A DNA stretch of 64,000 nt from positions 4,106,501-4,170,500 of the forward strand of contig CP119318.1 of assembly GCA_029203105.1 (NCBI GenBank), given 5' to 3'. This document shows positions 39,355 through 49,145 of the stretch, piece by piece. Both the position numbers and the translations under genes were made by a program. Origin of the DNA: Candidatus Kaistia colombiensis. GTDB taxonomy: Bacteria; Pseudomonadota; Alphaproteobacteria; Rhizobiales; Kaistiaceae. Below the pieces are notes generated by a model. It had not been told where the DNA came from, made no database searches, and worked only from the letters and a program-made list of their open reading frames with translations. Position 1 is the first letter of the stretch, and each line of letters opens with the position of its first letter.

Positions 39355-39455
39355 GACGCCCTCCAACGGTATGTGGCGACATTCGAGCCGCCTTCGGGAT
39401 GGCCGTAAGATGCCACGCGATTAGACCGGTTCCAAATCATATTGAATGCAAGTTG

Positions 39456-39474
39456 CGATAAGAATAACTTATCG
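39456..39474. promoter_or_regulatory. Candidate OxyR operator between katA and oxyR
   Basis: CGATAAG-N5-CTTATCG is a perfect 7-bp inverted repeat with the T-N11-A arrangement of LysR-family sites. It is 36 bases before the oxyR start and about 100 bases before katA, as expected for a shared autoregulatory and activator site. Confidence 0.6.
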
Positions 39475-39509
39475 AACATGTTTCAGACCCGTTCCGAGCG
39501 AGCCCGATC

Positions 39510-40463
39510 GTGATCACGCTCCGCCAGCTCCGCTATTTTGAAGCGGTCACGCGCCATCTGCATTTCGGCAAGGCGGCGGCCGAATGCGCCGTCACCCAGC
39601 CGGCCCTGTCGCAGCAGATCGCCGAGCTCGAGGCGACGCTCGGCGTGCCATTGCTCGAACGCGGCACGCGCCGGATAGCGGTGACGCCGAAAGGGGAGGA
39701 AATCGCGCGCCGGGCGGTGCGCATCCTCGGCGAGATTCGCGACCTGACGGATTTTGCCCGCCATGGCGGCGGCGTGCTGTCCGGTCCGCTCCGCATCGGC
39801 GTCATTCCCTCGATCGCCCCCTATCTGCTGCCGAAGGCGCTGCCGCTGGTGCAGCGCACCTATCCGGCGCTGGAGCTGCAGCTGCGGGAAACGCAGACCG
39901 GCGCGCTCGTCGACGAGCTGGCGCAGGGCAAGCTCGACGTCGTGCTGATGGCGTTGCCGGTGCGCGACCCCGCCTTCGACAGCCTGCCGCTCTTCGTCGA
40001 TCGCTTCCTGCTGGCGTCGCAGGCCGGATCGGCCGCCTCGGCCGCCGGCTTTGCCAGCCCGGACACGATCCCGCCCGACCGGCTGCTCCTGCTGGAGGAA
40101 GGGCATTGTTTGCGCGACCAGGCGCTGACCTATTGCCGAATCCCGCGCTCGGAGAAGGTCAGCGGCTTCGGCGCGGCGAGCCTGTCGACGATCATGCAGA
40201 TGGTGGCGAACGGCTATGGCGTGACGCTGCTGCCGGAAATGTGCGTCGCCGTCGAAGCGCGCGACACCCGCATCGCCCTCTCCCGTTTCGGCACGCCGGA
40301 ACCGCAGCGGGAAATCGGCCTGGTCTGGCGTCGCTCGTCGCCGCGGCGCGGCGATTTCGAGGCCCTTGGCCGCCTGCTGGTAGCGGCCGCCCGGCCGGAT
40401 GCCGAATCGGCGCTGGATAACGGCTCGACACCGGGGGTCGCGCCCGAACTGGCCGAGGTCTGA
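39510..40463 (+). CDS. oxyR: Peroxide-sensing regulator OxyR
   Basis: LysR-type regulator activated by disulfide formation. The 317-residue product has an N-terminal helix-turn-helix (HFGKAAAECAVTQPALSQQIAELE). Its C-terminal sensor domain keeps both redox cysteines in EEGHCLRDQALTYC, at residues 200 and 209, matching Cys199 and Cys208 of E. coli OxyR. The divergent katA gene is the expected main target. An extra cysteine at residue 26 lies in the DNA-binding domain. The last 20 residues are variable. Confidence 0.95.
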   Translation: MITLRQLRYFEAVTRHLHFGKAAAECAVTQPALSQQIAELEATLGVPLLERGTRRIAVTPKGEEIARRAVRILGEIRDLTDFARHGGGVLSGPLRIGVIPSIAPYLLPKALPLVQRTYPALELQLRETQTGALVDELAQGKLDVVLMALPVRDPAFDSLPLFVDRFLLASQAGSAASAAGFASPDTIPPDRLLLLEEGHCLRDQALTYCRIPRSEKVSGFGAASLSTIMQMVANGYGVTLLPEMCVAVEARDTRIALSRFGTPEPQREIGLVWRRSSPRRGDFEALGRLLVAAARPDAESALDNGSTPGVAPELAEV

Positions 40464-40517
40464 ATTCGATCACCCGTCCGGAGGCTTCTGCCTGCCGGGC
40501 TTGGCGGCGCCGGCGCG

Positions 40518-41297
40518 CTAACGCTTCACCGCGACCAGGAACAGTCGCGGGAAGCGCAAGAGCACGCGTCCATCCGACATCGGCGGGTAACAGGCGGCGA
40601 TCCGCTCCAGATAGGCCTCGAGGAAGGCCTCGCGCAGATGCGGCTCGATCGGCTCGAGATAGGGCCGCAGCCCCGTTCCCTTCACCCATTCGACGATCGC
40701 GGCGGCATCGGCGAGCGGATGGTTGTAGATCGTGTGCCAGACGTCGAGGTGGCTCGACTTGCCGCCCAGCGCCTCGAAATAGACGGAGGGCGACGGCAGC
40801 TTCGGCCGCCGGATGGTGCGATCGGCGAAGGCGCTGGCCCAGGGGCCGGAATGGGCGACCTCCTCCATCAGCATATGGGTCGGCTCGCCGAGATTGTCCG
40901 GCATCTGCACGGCCAGCACGCCGCCAGGCCGGAGACTATCCATCAGCCGTACCAGCACAGCGAGGTGGTCCGGGATCCACTGGAACAGCGCATTGGCAAA
41001 CAGGAGGTCGACCGGCTCGGCCGGCGCCCAGCTGGCGATATCCGCCTCGGCGAAGGAAAGCGCCGGCAGCCGCTTGCGCGCGGCGATCAGCATGTCGGGG
41101 GCGGCATCAATCCCGGCGATCGCGGCGGAAGGGAAACGTTCGGCCAGAAGCTCGGTCGAATTGCCGGGGCCGCAACCGAGATCGACGACGGCCCGCGCTT
41201 CCGCCAGCGGCACCTGCGCCAGCAGGTCACGCGCCGGCCGCGTGCGCTCGTCCTCGAACTTCACATATTGGCTCGCCGACCACGCCAGTTGATCCAT
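40518..41297 (-). CDS. tam: Trans-aconitate 2-methyltransferase
   Basis: AdoMet-dependent enzyme that methylates trans-aconitate, an inhibitor formed from the citric-acid-cycle intermediate. The ATG at 41297 gives 259 residues beginning MDQLAWSASQYVKFEDERTR, the typical Tam start, then the AdoMet loop VVDLGCGPGNSTELLAERFP and FANALFQWIPDHLAVL. QMPDNLGEPTHMLMEEVA and DVWHTIYNHPL follow. The frame remains open further upstream without family similarity. It converges on oxyR. Confidence 0.93.
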   Translation of the reverse strand: MDQLAWSASQYVKFEDERTRPARDLLAQVPLAEARAVVDLGCGPGNSTELLAERFPSAAIAGIDAAPDMLIAARKRLPALSFAEADIASWAPAEPVDLLFANALFQWIPDHLAVLVRLMDSLRPGGVLAVQMPDNLGEPTHMLMEEVAHSGPWASAFADRTIRRPKLPSPSVYFEALGGKSSHLDVWHTIYNHPLADAAAIVEWVKGTGLRPYLEPIEPHLREAFLEAYLERIAACYPPMSDGRVLLRFPRLFLVAVKR

Positions 41298-41611
41298 TCT
41301 CGCCCCCTGCCTCATCCCGGATGTCCATCCTGCGCGGCCTCGCATCCAGAACATAGAAACCGCGTCTGCGTAACCTAGCCCCATTCGCGGACAATTCCAT
41401 GAACGCCGTCCAGATCGCTGCGGCGGCACCTCTTGTGATGCGCATCACAGACACCGACCGGGAGGCATGAGAAGCTGCAATCAAGATGGCGCTCCGGAAT
41501 ACACGGCGCCCAAGAAGACGAAGAACAAAATGGACTGATCCAATAGCCGGTCGAGGCGACCGGCGCGGCGTGAGCCGGCGTTGACCTCCGCCCTCGCTCG
41601 AGCCCTCCCAC
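41298..41611. other. Upstream part of the tam-kinase gap
   Basis: The first half of a gap of about 640 bases. It should hold the tam promoter. Two very short plus-strand frames start at 41399 (24 codons) and 41467 (23 codons), but neither shows a domain or a strong ribosome binding site. I call no gene here. Confidence 0.4.
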
Positions 41612-41841
41612 TTCCGCAGCGCCCCGGCGCGGCGGAACCGAGACCCTTGGCTCCCCCGAAACGGGGCCGAGGAAGGGCGAACGGCCTTGCCCCTGCCCCC
41701 CTAGACCCAGGCAGGGCCGTTCGCTGAAATCATCGCCCGGCGACGGGCCAACCGCCATACCGGCAGGGCCGGTGGGGCGGCGGACGGTTCCCTGGCCCGC
41801 TGCGCCGCAGAGCGCGGGCCAGGGGCCGTCCGCTGTTTTTT
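41612..41841 (+). ncRNA. Candidate structured RNA: serial hairpins ending in a terminator
   Basis: At least four strong hairpins follow one another. These are TTCCGC-A-GCGCC / GGCGC-G-GCGGAA (41612-41637), CCTTGGC-CCCC / GGGG-CCGAGG (41645-41672), and GCGAACGGCC / GGCCGTTCGC (41677-41724). The last has arms of about 20 bases (41780-41833, outer arms GCGGACGG / CCGTCCGC, inner CCCTGGCCCGC / GCGGGCCAGGG). It is followed by T-G-TTTTTT, which makes a good plus-strand rho-independent terminator. No tmRNA, 6S, SRP or RNase P signature is present. Open minus-strand frames across it have no recognisable domain. The 5' end is unknown. Confidence 0.45.
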
Positions 41842-41941
41842 CCAGGCCATTCCCGGTTTTCCCACGCGACCCGCGCGGCCTTCGGCACCGCAGCAACACA
41901 ATTCATCGACTTTGTCGCGAAAATCGCTACGACCGTTTGCG

Positions 41942-42655
41942 ATGACTGATCCATGCTCGCCTCTGCCGTCGGCGCTCTCGGACTATCTCGCCGCCGTCGA
42001 GCCGGGGCGAACCGTCCTGCATCACCATGGCAGCCAGGTCGATGGGCAGGATGGCGCCGCGTCCGGCAGCTGTTCCGCCAGTCCGGCGGCCGCCAAGATC
42101 GCCTATTTCCACGATCCCGCGACGGCGAGCGTCTACGAGATCCATTTCGACCAGCATTCGAGTTCGACCATTCGCATCGACCTGAACCGGCTCGAGGTGC
42201 ACAAGAAACTCGCCCGCTTCATCGAGCACGGCATCGAGGAACGCGAGATCCGCTGGCTGACGGCGCTCGAAGCGAGCGGGCGGGTGCCGCGCCTGCTCGG
42301 CCACAGTCCCGGGCTGCTGCGGATGAACTATGTCGGCGAGCCGGTGCGGCGCTACAATCTGCCGGCCGATTGGCGCGAGCAGGCCGAAGCGATCCTCGCG
42401 ACGCTCGCCGCGGTCGGCTGCTGCCACAACGACATCAAATGCGACAACCTGATGGTGCGCGACGGCCGGCTGACACTGGTCGATTTCGGCTGGGCGACGG
42501 CCAGCGGCGACGCCGTGCCCGCTCATTGGCCGCAGGGCATCGGCCGCCAGCACCGGCTCGGCATCCACCGCTTCGACGATCGCCACGCGATCCATGCCGC
42601 GCTCGCCTCGGCGGAACGCGACGAGGTCGACCGCTCGATCATCCTGCCGGCATGA
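41942..42655 (+). CDS. Small kinase-like protein
   Basis: Probable phosphotransferase of the protein-kinase-like fold, 237 residues from the ATG at 41942. The catalytic loop CCHNDIKCDNLMV has the HxDxKxxN pattern and is followed by LVDFGWA, matching the DFG metal-binding motif. The N-terminal lobe is short; a possible helix-C glutamate lies in EHGIEEREIRWLTAL, while no clear glycine loop is seen. The C-terminal lobe is cut short after about 45 residues past DFG. It could act on a small molecule or on lipopolysaccharide. It starts 100 bases after the structured segment and converges on the racemase gene. Confidence 0.7.
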   Translation: MTDPCSPLPSALSDYLAAVEPGRTVLHHHGSQVDGQDGAASGSCSASPAAAKIAYFHDPATASVYEIHFDQHSSSTIRIDLNRLEVHKKLARFIEHGIEEREIRWLTALEASGRVPRLLGHSPGLLRMNYVGEPVRRYNLPADWREQAEAILATLAAVGCCHNDIKCDNLMVRDGRLTLVDFGWATASGDAVPAHWPQGIGRQHRLGIHRFDDRHAIHAALASAERDEVDRSIILPA

Positions 42656-42662
42656 GCGGCGC

Positions 42663-43367
42663 TCAGTCCGTGCGAAGCGCCCGCTCCACCGCCGCTTCGG
42701 CGTGGATCGTCGTCGTGTCGTAGAGCGGTACGGCGCTGTCCTCCGGCCGCACCAGCAGCATGATCTCGGTGCAGCCGAGGATGATCGCCTCGGCGCCGCG
42801 CGCCACAAGCCGCGCCATCACATCACGATAGATCGCGCGCGACGACGCCTCGACGCGCCCCTGCACCAGCTCCTCATAGATGATGCGGTGGACGGCGGCG
42901 CGATCGGCTTCTTCCGGCACCAGCACGTCGAGGCCATGCGCGTCGGTAAGCCGGCCCTTGTAGAAGTCCTGCTCCATGGTGAAGGCGGTGCCGAGCAGGC
43001 CGACGCGGGTGAGGCCGGCGGCCTTGATCCGCTCGGCCGTCGGATCGGCGATATGAACGAGCGGGATGCCGATCGCCGCCTGAACGTCGGCGGCCATGCG
43101 GTGCATCGTGTTGGAACCGATCAGGACGAAGTCCGCGCCGCCGCGCTCCAGACGGCGGGCCGCGTCGACCATCAAGCTCGTCGCCTCGTCCCAGCGTCCG
43201 CTCGCCTGCAGCGCCTCGATCTCGGCGAAGTCGAACGACCACATCAGGACGCGGGCCGAATGCAGACCACCCAGGCGGGCGCGCACCGTCTCGTTGAGGA
43301 TGCGGTAGTACTCGGCCGAGCTTTCCCAGCTCAGCCCGCCGATCAGCCCGATCACCTTCTGCGACAC
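42663..43367 (-). CDS. Aspartate/glutamate racemase family protein
   Basis: Cofactor-independent racemase, probably for aspartate or a related amino acid. A GTG at 43367 gives 234 residues beginning (M)SQKVIGLIGGLSWESSAEYY, the usual start of the family. Active-site candidates are the GSNTMHRM block, where the first catalytic cysteine is replaced by threonine, and LGCTEIMLLV, which keeps the second cysteine. This one-cysteine form is seen in YgeA-like broad-specificity members. The frame is open to 43472, but that would start inside the ettA terminator (43420-43467), which decides the start. Confidence 0.82.
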   Translation of the reverse strand: MSQKVIGLIGGLSWESSAEYYRILNETVRARLGGLHSARVLMWSFDFAEIEALQASGRWDEATSLMVDAARRLERGGADFVLIGSNTMHRMAADVQAAIGIPLVHIADPTAERIKAAGLTRVGLLGTAFTMEQDFYKGRLTDAHGLDVLVPEEADRAAVHRIIYEELVQGRVEASSRAIYRDVMARLVARGAEAIILGCTEIMLLVRPEDSAVPLYDTTTIHAEAAVERALRTD

Positions 43368-43419
43368 ACCCGCATCTCCGCCATCGGGGCCTTGCACGAT
43401 CGAAGGCCCGTCCAGAATG

Positions 43420-43467
43420 AAAAACGGGCGGACCCGCCTCCCCATGAAGGGGAAACCGGTCCGCCCG
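43420..43467 (-). terminator. Terminator after ettA
   Basis: A perfect 10-bp stem, CGGGCGGACC (43425-43434) with GGTCCGCCCG (43458-43467), encloses a smaller CCCC/GGGG hairpin. On the minus strand TTTTT follows. It is placed 24 bases past the ettA stop and ends its transcript before the racemase gene. Confidence 0.85.
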
Positions 43468-43490
43468 CGCAACCCTGAAAGCGAAGCGCC

Positions 43491-45143
<1,653 letters not shown>

Positions 45144-45340
45144 GAATTCGCTCCGAAGGCCCTCTTCGCCAAAAGGGCAGGATGTAGGGATTAGGTTGCC
45201 GTTCTTCTAGTCGAAGCGCCGCCAAGGGGCAACGCGGCGTGACGGCGCCCCGGGGCGGCGGATGGGGATTTTTCGGGAGGGACCGCGTTCCTGGTCGCCC
45301 CCTCTGCGTCCCAGACGGGTGGCAGCCACGGATCTGTCGA

Positions 45341-46732
45341 CTACACCGGCATTTGGGCAGGTTGGTTGCGCGCCGGTCCCGCCGCGCCCGCCCCCATCGC
45401 CGCCAGGAGGCGCTGCGCGAACACAGCTTCCGATACCGGCTTGTGGCCAACCGTGATCGCCGAACGGAGCGACGCTAGCCATTCATCATCGGTCGAAGCT
45501 CGTTCGATCGCCGCGCACCAGCCGTCGGTGTCGTCGGCCGGGATGACGGGCATCAGCCCCTGCGTCGCCTCAGACAGCGCCTGCGCGTCGGAAACAAGGA
45601 CAGGCAAGCCGAAGTCAAGGCACTCCGCCGCTCCGAGCCCCCAGCCTTCAGCATGCGAGGGGAACACGCCGAAGCGAGCATGGCTGTAGAGCCAGGCAAG
45701 CTGCGCATCGCTGATGCCGGACAGGACCCGAACTTTCGTCAGCAGTTCCGGATGCTCCGCCAGAAACTGCTTCACCTCGTCGACCTTCCAGCCCCAGCGA
45801 CCGCAGATCACCAGATCAGGAAGCCGGTCGCCAAGCACCGGCATCAATTTCTGCCACGCCCGAAGCAGGACGATATGGTTCTTGCGAGCCTCAATGGTCG
45901 AGCAATAGACGGCGAATGGGCGATCCACGATCGGCTTGACCGCAACCTCGGATGCTCGCCCCAGTCCCTCGCGCAGGAAGGCTCCCAAGGGATTGACGGA
46001 TATCAAGGGTATGGGTCCCGCGATCTTCTCGCGATCGATGTAGTTTCGCGCGCTCTGGGCCGTGTATTCCGACACGCACAACAGCTCGGCGCAGCGAGAG
46101 ATCTTCCATAGAAAATCTCTCGCGAAGGATTTGACGTGGCCGCTATCGAAAAAATGCGGAAGCTCCAGCGGAATCATGTCGTGCAAGACAGCCGACGCGC
46201 GGGCCCGGACCGGCGCCGTCCGATGCGCGGCGAGGATATGCAATCCGACGTTCGAAAGGAAACAATTCACCTGCGGATCGACGAGCGGATCCGCCGAACG
46301 CTTCGACGACGCGTCTGGACGCGCAAAGAGTTTCTCGACCCGGATAGCAAGCTTCGCGAGTCGATAGTGCAAGCCCTGACGCCGGGGGCTGCGCGCGATG
46401 AAAGCTGCCGCCACCCGGTCGAATTCCTTGCCGGACGCGCTGCCGCCGGCCTGTATGATCTGATGGACCGCCTTGAGCCGCGCAAGATAGGTCGCGCCTT
46501 CCATGGTCTCAATATAGGGAATCCGGCACTCGACCAGCGCTTCGAGATAGCGGCGCTCCAATGCGGTCAGCAGCCGGCTGGCGCCGTTTCCCTCGATGAG
46601 GAAAAACTCGACATCGAGATCCTTGCGCCGCAACACCTGCCGGATGAGGGCACTCTCGACGCGCGGAATGCCGACCGGCGGATGAGGCCCCCAACGCAAG
46701 GGCTGCGTCGCGTCGAAATAGAGCTTGTCCAT
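45341..46732 (-). CDS. Family GT4-like glycosyltransferase
   Basis: Probable surface-polysaccharide mannosyl- or glucosyltransferase. The ATG at 46732 gives 463 residues beginning MDKLYFDATQPLRWGPHPPV. Typical GT-B C-terminal blocks are RPFAVYCSTIEARKNHIVLLRAW, the nucleotide-binding region VRVLSGISDAQLAWLYSHAR, and the EX7E-like FPSHAEGWGLGAAECLDFGLPVL. The N-terminal domain is divergent. The frame is open upstream to 46879 without family similarity. No other polysaccharide genes are adjacent, so the product is unknown. Confidence 0.82.
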   Translation of the reverse strand: MDKLYFDATQPLRWGPHPPVGIPRVESALIRQVLRRKDLDVEFFLIEGNGASRLLTALERRYLEALVECRIPYIETMEGATYLARLKAVHQIIQAGGSASGKEFDRVAAAFIARSPRRQGLHYRLAKLAIRVEKLFARPDASSKRSADPLVDPQVNCFLSNVGLHILAAHRTAPVRARASAVLHDMIPLELPHFFDSGHVKSFARDFLWKISRCAELLCVSEYTAQSARNYIDREKIAGPIPLISVNPLGAFLREGLGRASEVAVKPIVDRPFAVYCSTIEARKNHIVLLRAWQKLMPVLGDRLPDLVICGRWGWKVDEVKQFLAEHPELLTKVRVLSGISDAQLAWLYSHARFGVFPSHAEGWGLGAAECLDFGLPVLVSDAQALSEATQGLMPVIPADDTDGWCAAIERASTDDEWLASLRSAITVGHKPVSEAVFAQRLLAAMGAGAAGPARNQPAQMPV

Positions 46733-46932
46733 TGAACGTGATTCCGGGGGGCGTTGATCGGCGAAGGTACAGCATGGTGGCCGCCAAATCCGCCGATATT
46801 TGGATCGGCGGCGCCTCCCCTCTCCCGTAGCCTCGAAATCCTTCGGAAGAGCGGCAGCCTCCCGTCCCGGCCGCGACAAATAATTGTGCGCGAGCGGGGT
46901 AGCCCCTCGACAAACCGGCAGTCGCCCATATA

Positions 46933-46946
46933 TGTATCTTCATACA
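46933..46946. promoter_or_regulatory. Candidate MarR operator
   Basis: TGTAT-CTTC-ATACA, a short perfect palindrome in an AT-rich patch, ends about 18 bases before the marR-type ATG. MarR proteins usually bind such sites over their own promoters. A second inverted repeat, CCGCCGAT / ATCGGCGG (46790-46811), lies further upstream. Confidence 0.45.
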
Positions 46947-46964
46947 ATGTAATTGGCGACTATT

Positions 46965-47438
46965 ATGACAACCCATGGAAGTAGCTCCAGGACGTTTCTC
47001 GGGCGGCTGTCGCAGGTAAGCCGTGTCATGCGCACGCGTTTTGACGCCGAGCTCAGGACGCTCGACCTGACGCTGGCGCGCGGTCGCCTCATGCTCCATC
47101 TCATTTCGGCGACGCATGTGGTGACGCAGGCCGAGCTTTCCGATGTGCTGGAAGTCGAACATCCGACGGTCGTGCGCCTGCTCGACGCGCTCGAGCAATC
47201 GGGACATGTCGAGCGCCAGCCTCTGCCTGGCGACCGTCGGGCCAAATCGGTTGTCCTGACGGCGGAAGGTCGGGGGATAGGCGAGCGCGTGCTGAACCTG
47301 ACCGACAGGCTGCGCGACGGCCTGCTCGCCGGGATCGATCCCGCCGATCTTGAAGTGGCAGAACGGGTACTGATCGCCCTGTCCGACAATGTCGGCCGGA
47401 TCGCCGCCAGCGACGCGGAACAAGAGCCGGCATCATGA
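46965..47438 (+). CDS. MarR-family regulator
   Basis: Winged-helix repressor that likely controls the efflux operon behind it. From the ATG at 46965 it has 157 residues; a TTG at 46953 in the same frame is possible. Visible parts are the dimerisation helix (FLGRLSQVSRVMRTRFDAELR), the DNA-recognition part (VTQAELSDVLEVEHPTVVRLLDALE), and the wing (SGHVERQPLPGDRRAKSVVLT). Its stop overlaps the start of the MFS gene by four bases. The inducing compound is unknown. Confidence 0.9.
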   Translation: MTTHGSSSRTFLGRLSQVSRVMRTRFDAELRTLDLTLARGRLMLHLISATHVVTQAELSDVLEVEHPTVVRLLDALEQSGHVERQPLPGDRRAKSVVLTAEGRGIGERVLNLTDRLRDGLLAGIDPADLEVAERVLIALSDNVGRIAASDAEQEPAS

Positions 47439-49120
47439 GCAACGTCGCGATCGCCGCGACGCCCGATAGCGCCGCGCCGCAACCCATTCTTCCACAGGCA
47501 AACGATCCCCCCATCGTCGCGCCGGCCGCCCCGCCGGCAGCTCCCGCCTTCGTCCCGATGCCGCCGATGCGCGCCGCCATCTATGCCGGCGCCTCGGTCC
47601 TGCTTGGCCTGACCCAGGGCCTCGGCCTCAACCTCGTCAGCGCCAATCTGACCGGCCTGCAGGGCGCGCTGCACGCGACCCAGCTTGAAATCAACTGGCT
47701 GACCGCCGCCTATATGGCGACCAACATCACCGGCACGCTGTTCCTCTACAAGGTCCGCACCCAGTTCGGCCTGCGCCGCTTCGCCGAGATCGGCCTGATC
47801 ATCTACGCGCTGGTGACGCTGGCGCATCTGTTCACCAACGACCTGCGCTCGGCCATCGCCGTTCGCGCCGTGATGGGCATCGCTGCCGCGCCGCTGTCGA
47901 CGCTCGCCTTCTACTACATGCTCGAATGGCTGCCGCCGGCCCGCAAGCTGACGATCGGCATTGCCTTCGGCGTGCTTGGCAGCCAGCTCGCCGCGCCGCT
48001 GGCGCGCGTGATATCGCCGGACCTGCTGCAGATCCATGATTGGCACGGCCTCAATCTGCTCGAGGCCGGGCTGGCGATGATGAGCCTGGCCGTCATCTTC
48101 GTCCTGCCCATCACGCATCCACCGCGGGTAAAGATCTTCGACCGCGAGGATTTCATCAGCTTTCCGCTGATCGCGCTCGGCTTCGGCTCGATTGCCGTCA
48201 TCCTCTCGGTCGGCCGGCTCTACTGGTGGATGGACGCGCCCTGGATCGGCTGGCTCAGCGTCGTCGGTATCGCCGCCATCACCATCCTCGTCGTCATAGA
48301 GCTGCACCGGACCCGCCCGATCATCAACCTGCGCTGGATGTTCTCCTATGACATGCTGATGATCACCGGCTCGCTGCTGCTGTTCCGCTTCCTCCTCTCC
48401 GAGCAGACGCTCGGCACGGTCGGCTTCTTCAACATGCTCGGCCTGCAGAACGACCAGCTCATCCCGCTGTTCACGCTGATCCTCGCCGCGACGCTGGTCG
48501 GCTATCTCTTCACGGCGCTGGTGATGACGAAGGACAACGGTCCGGTCCTGCACCTCGCCGCGCTGCTGATGATCGCGGCCGGCGCGTGGATGGATTCGCA
48601 CGTCACCAACCTGAGCCGGCCGGAGCAATTCTACGTCAGCCAGGCGATGATCGCCTTCGCCGGGGCTCTGTTCCTGCCGCCGGCGCTAATGTCGGGCTTC
48701 GCCAGGGCGATCGCCGGCGGACCGGCCTACATCCTGAGCTTCCTGGTCGTCTTCCTGGGAACGCAGAGCATGGGCGGCGTTCTTGCCTCCGCCATTCTCG
48801 GCACCTTCCAGACGATCCGCGAGAAATTCCATTCGAGCGTCATCGCCGATCATCTGTCGCTGCAGGATCCGTTGGTTGCCCAGCGCATCAAGACCTACGG
48901 CGCCGCCTTTTCGAGAGCGCTGCCCGACCCGACGCTGCAGAACGCGGAAGGCGTCGTCATGCTCGGCAAGGCCGCGACCCAGGAAGCCAACATCCTCGCC
49001 TACCAGGACATGTTCCTGCTGATCTTCTACGTCGCGCTGGCCGCCATCGCCCTGCTCGCGGCCCATACCATCAATGTCTGCTACCGCACCGCCCGCCTCG
49101 CCGCGCTCAACGCAGCCTGA
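47435..49120 (+). CDS. MFS drug efflux transporter (DHA2/EmrB-like)
   Basis: Proton-driven exporter of the inner membrane, 561 residues with about 14 hydrophobic segments. A proline/alanine-rich N-terminal tail of about 45 residues precedes the first helix (AAIYAGASVLLGLTQGLGLNLV). The block NWLTAAYMATNITGTLFLYKVRTQFGLRR covers the usual motif-A region in degenerate form. It overlaps the MarR gene and is followed after 25 bases by an HlyD-type adaptor, the arrangement of EmrAB-type tripartite pumps. Substrates cannot be told. Confidence 0.9.
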   Translation: MSNVAIAATPDSAAPQPILPQANDPPIVAPAAPPAAPAFVPMPPMRAAIYAGASVLLGLTQGLGLNLVSANLTGLQGALHATQLEINWLTAAYMATNITGTLFLYKVRTQFGLRRFAEIGLIIYALVTLAHLFTNDLRSAIAVRAVMGIAAAPLSTLAFYYMLEWLPPARKLTIGIAFGVLGSQLAAPLARVISPDLLQIHDWHGLNLLEAGLAMMSLAVIFVLPITHPPRVKIFDREDFISFPLIALGFGSIAVILSVGRLYWWMDAPWIGWLSVVGIAAITILVVIELHRTRPIINLRWMFSYDMLMITGSLLLFRFLLSEQTLGTVGFFNMLGLQNDQLIPLFTLILAATLVGYLFTALVMTKDNGPVLHLAALLMIAAGAWMDSHVTNLSRPEQFYVSQAMIAFAGALFLPPALMSGFARAIAGGPAYILSFLVVFLGTQSMGGVLASAILGTFQTIREKFHSSVIADHLSLQDPLVAQRIKTYGAAFSRALPDPTLQNAEGVVMLGKAATQEANILAYQDMFLLIFYVALAAIALLAAHTINVCYRTARLAALNAA

Positions 49121-49145
49121 CGGTCACCCAAACCGAGTGCCCATC

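Noticed and set aside
41375..41899. Minus-strand frames of 66-174 codons in the tam-kinase gap
   Set aside because: They are of biased composition, run through the hairpin chain, have no domain, and end at different stops without ribosome binding sites. A short coding function cannot be excluded but is not supported.
45144..45340. CG-rich palindromes and short plus-strand frames between ettA and the glycosyltransferase
   Set aside because: GCGCCCCGGGGCG is short and expected at this base composition; the frames have no features. The gap probably only holds the ettA promoter.
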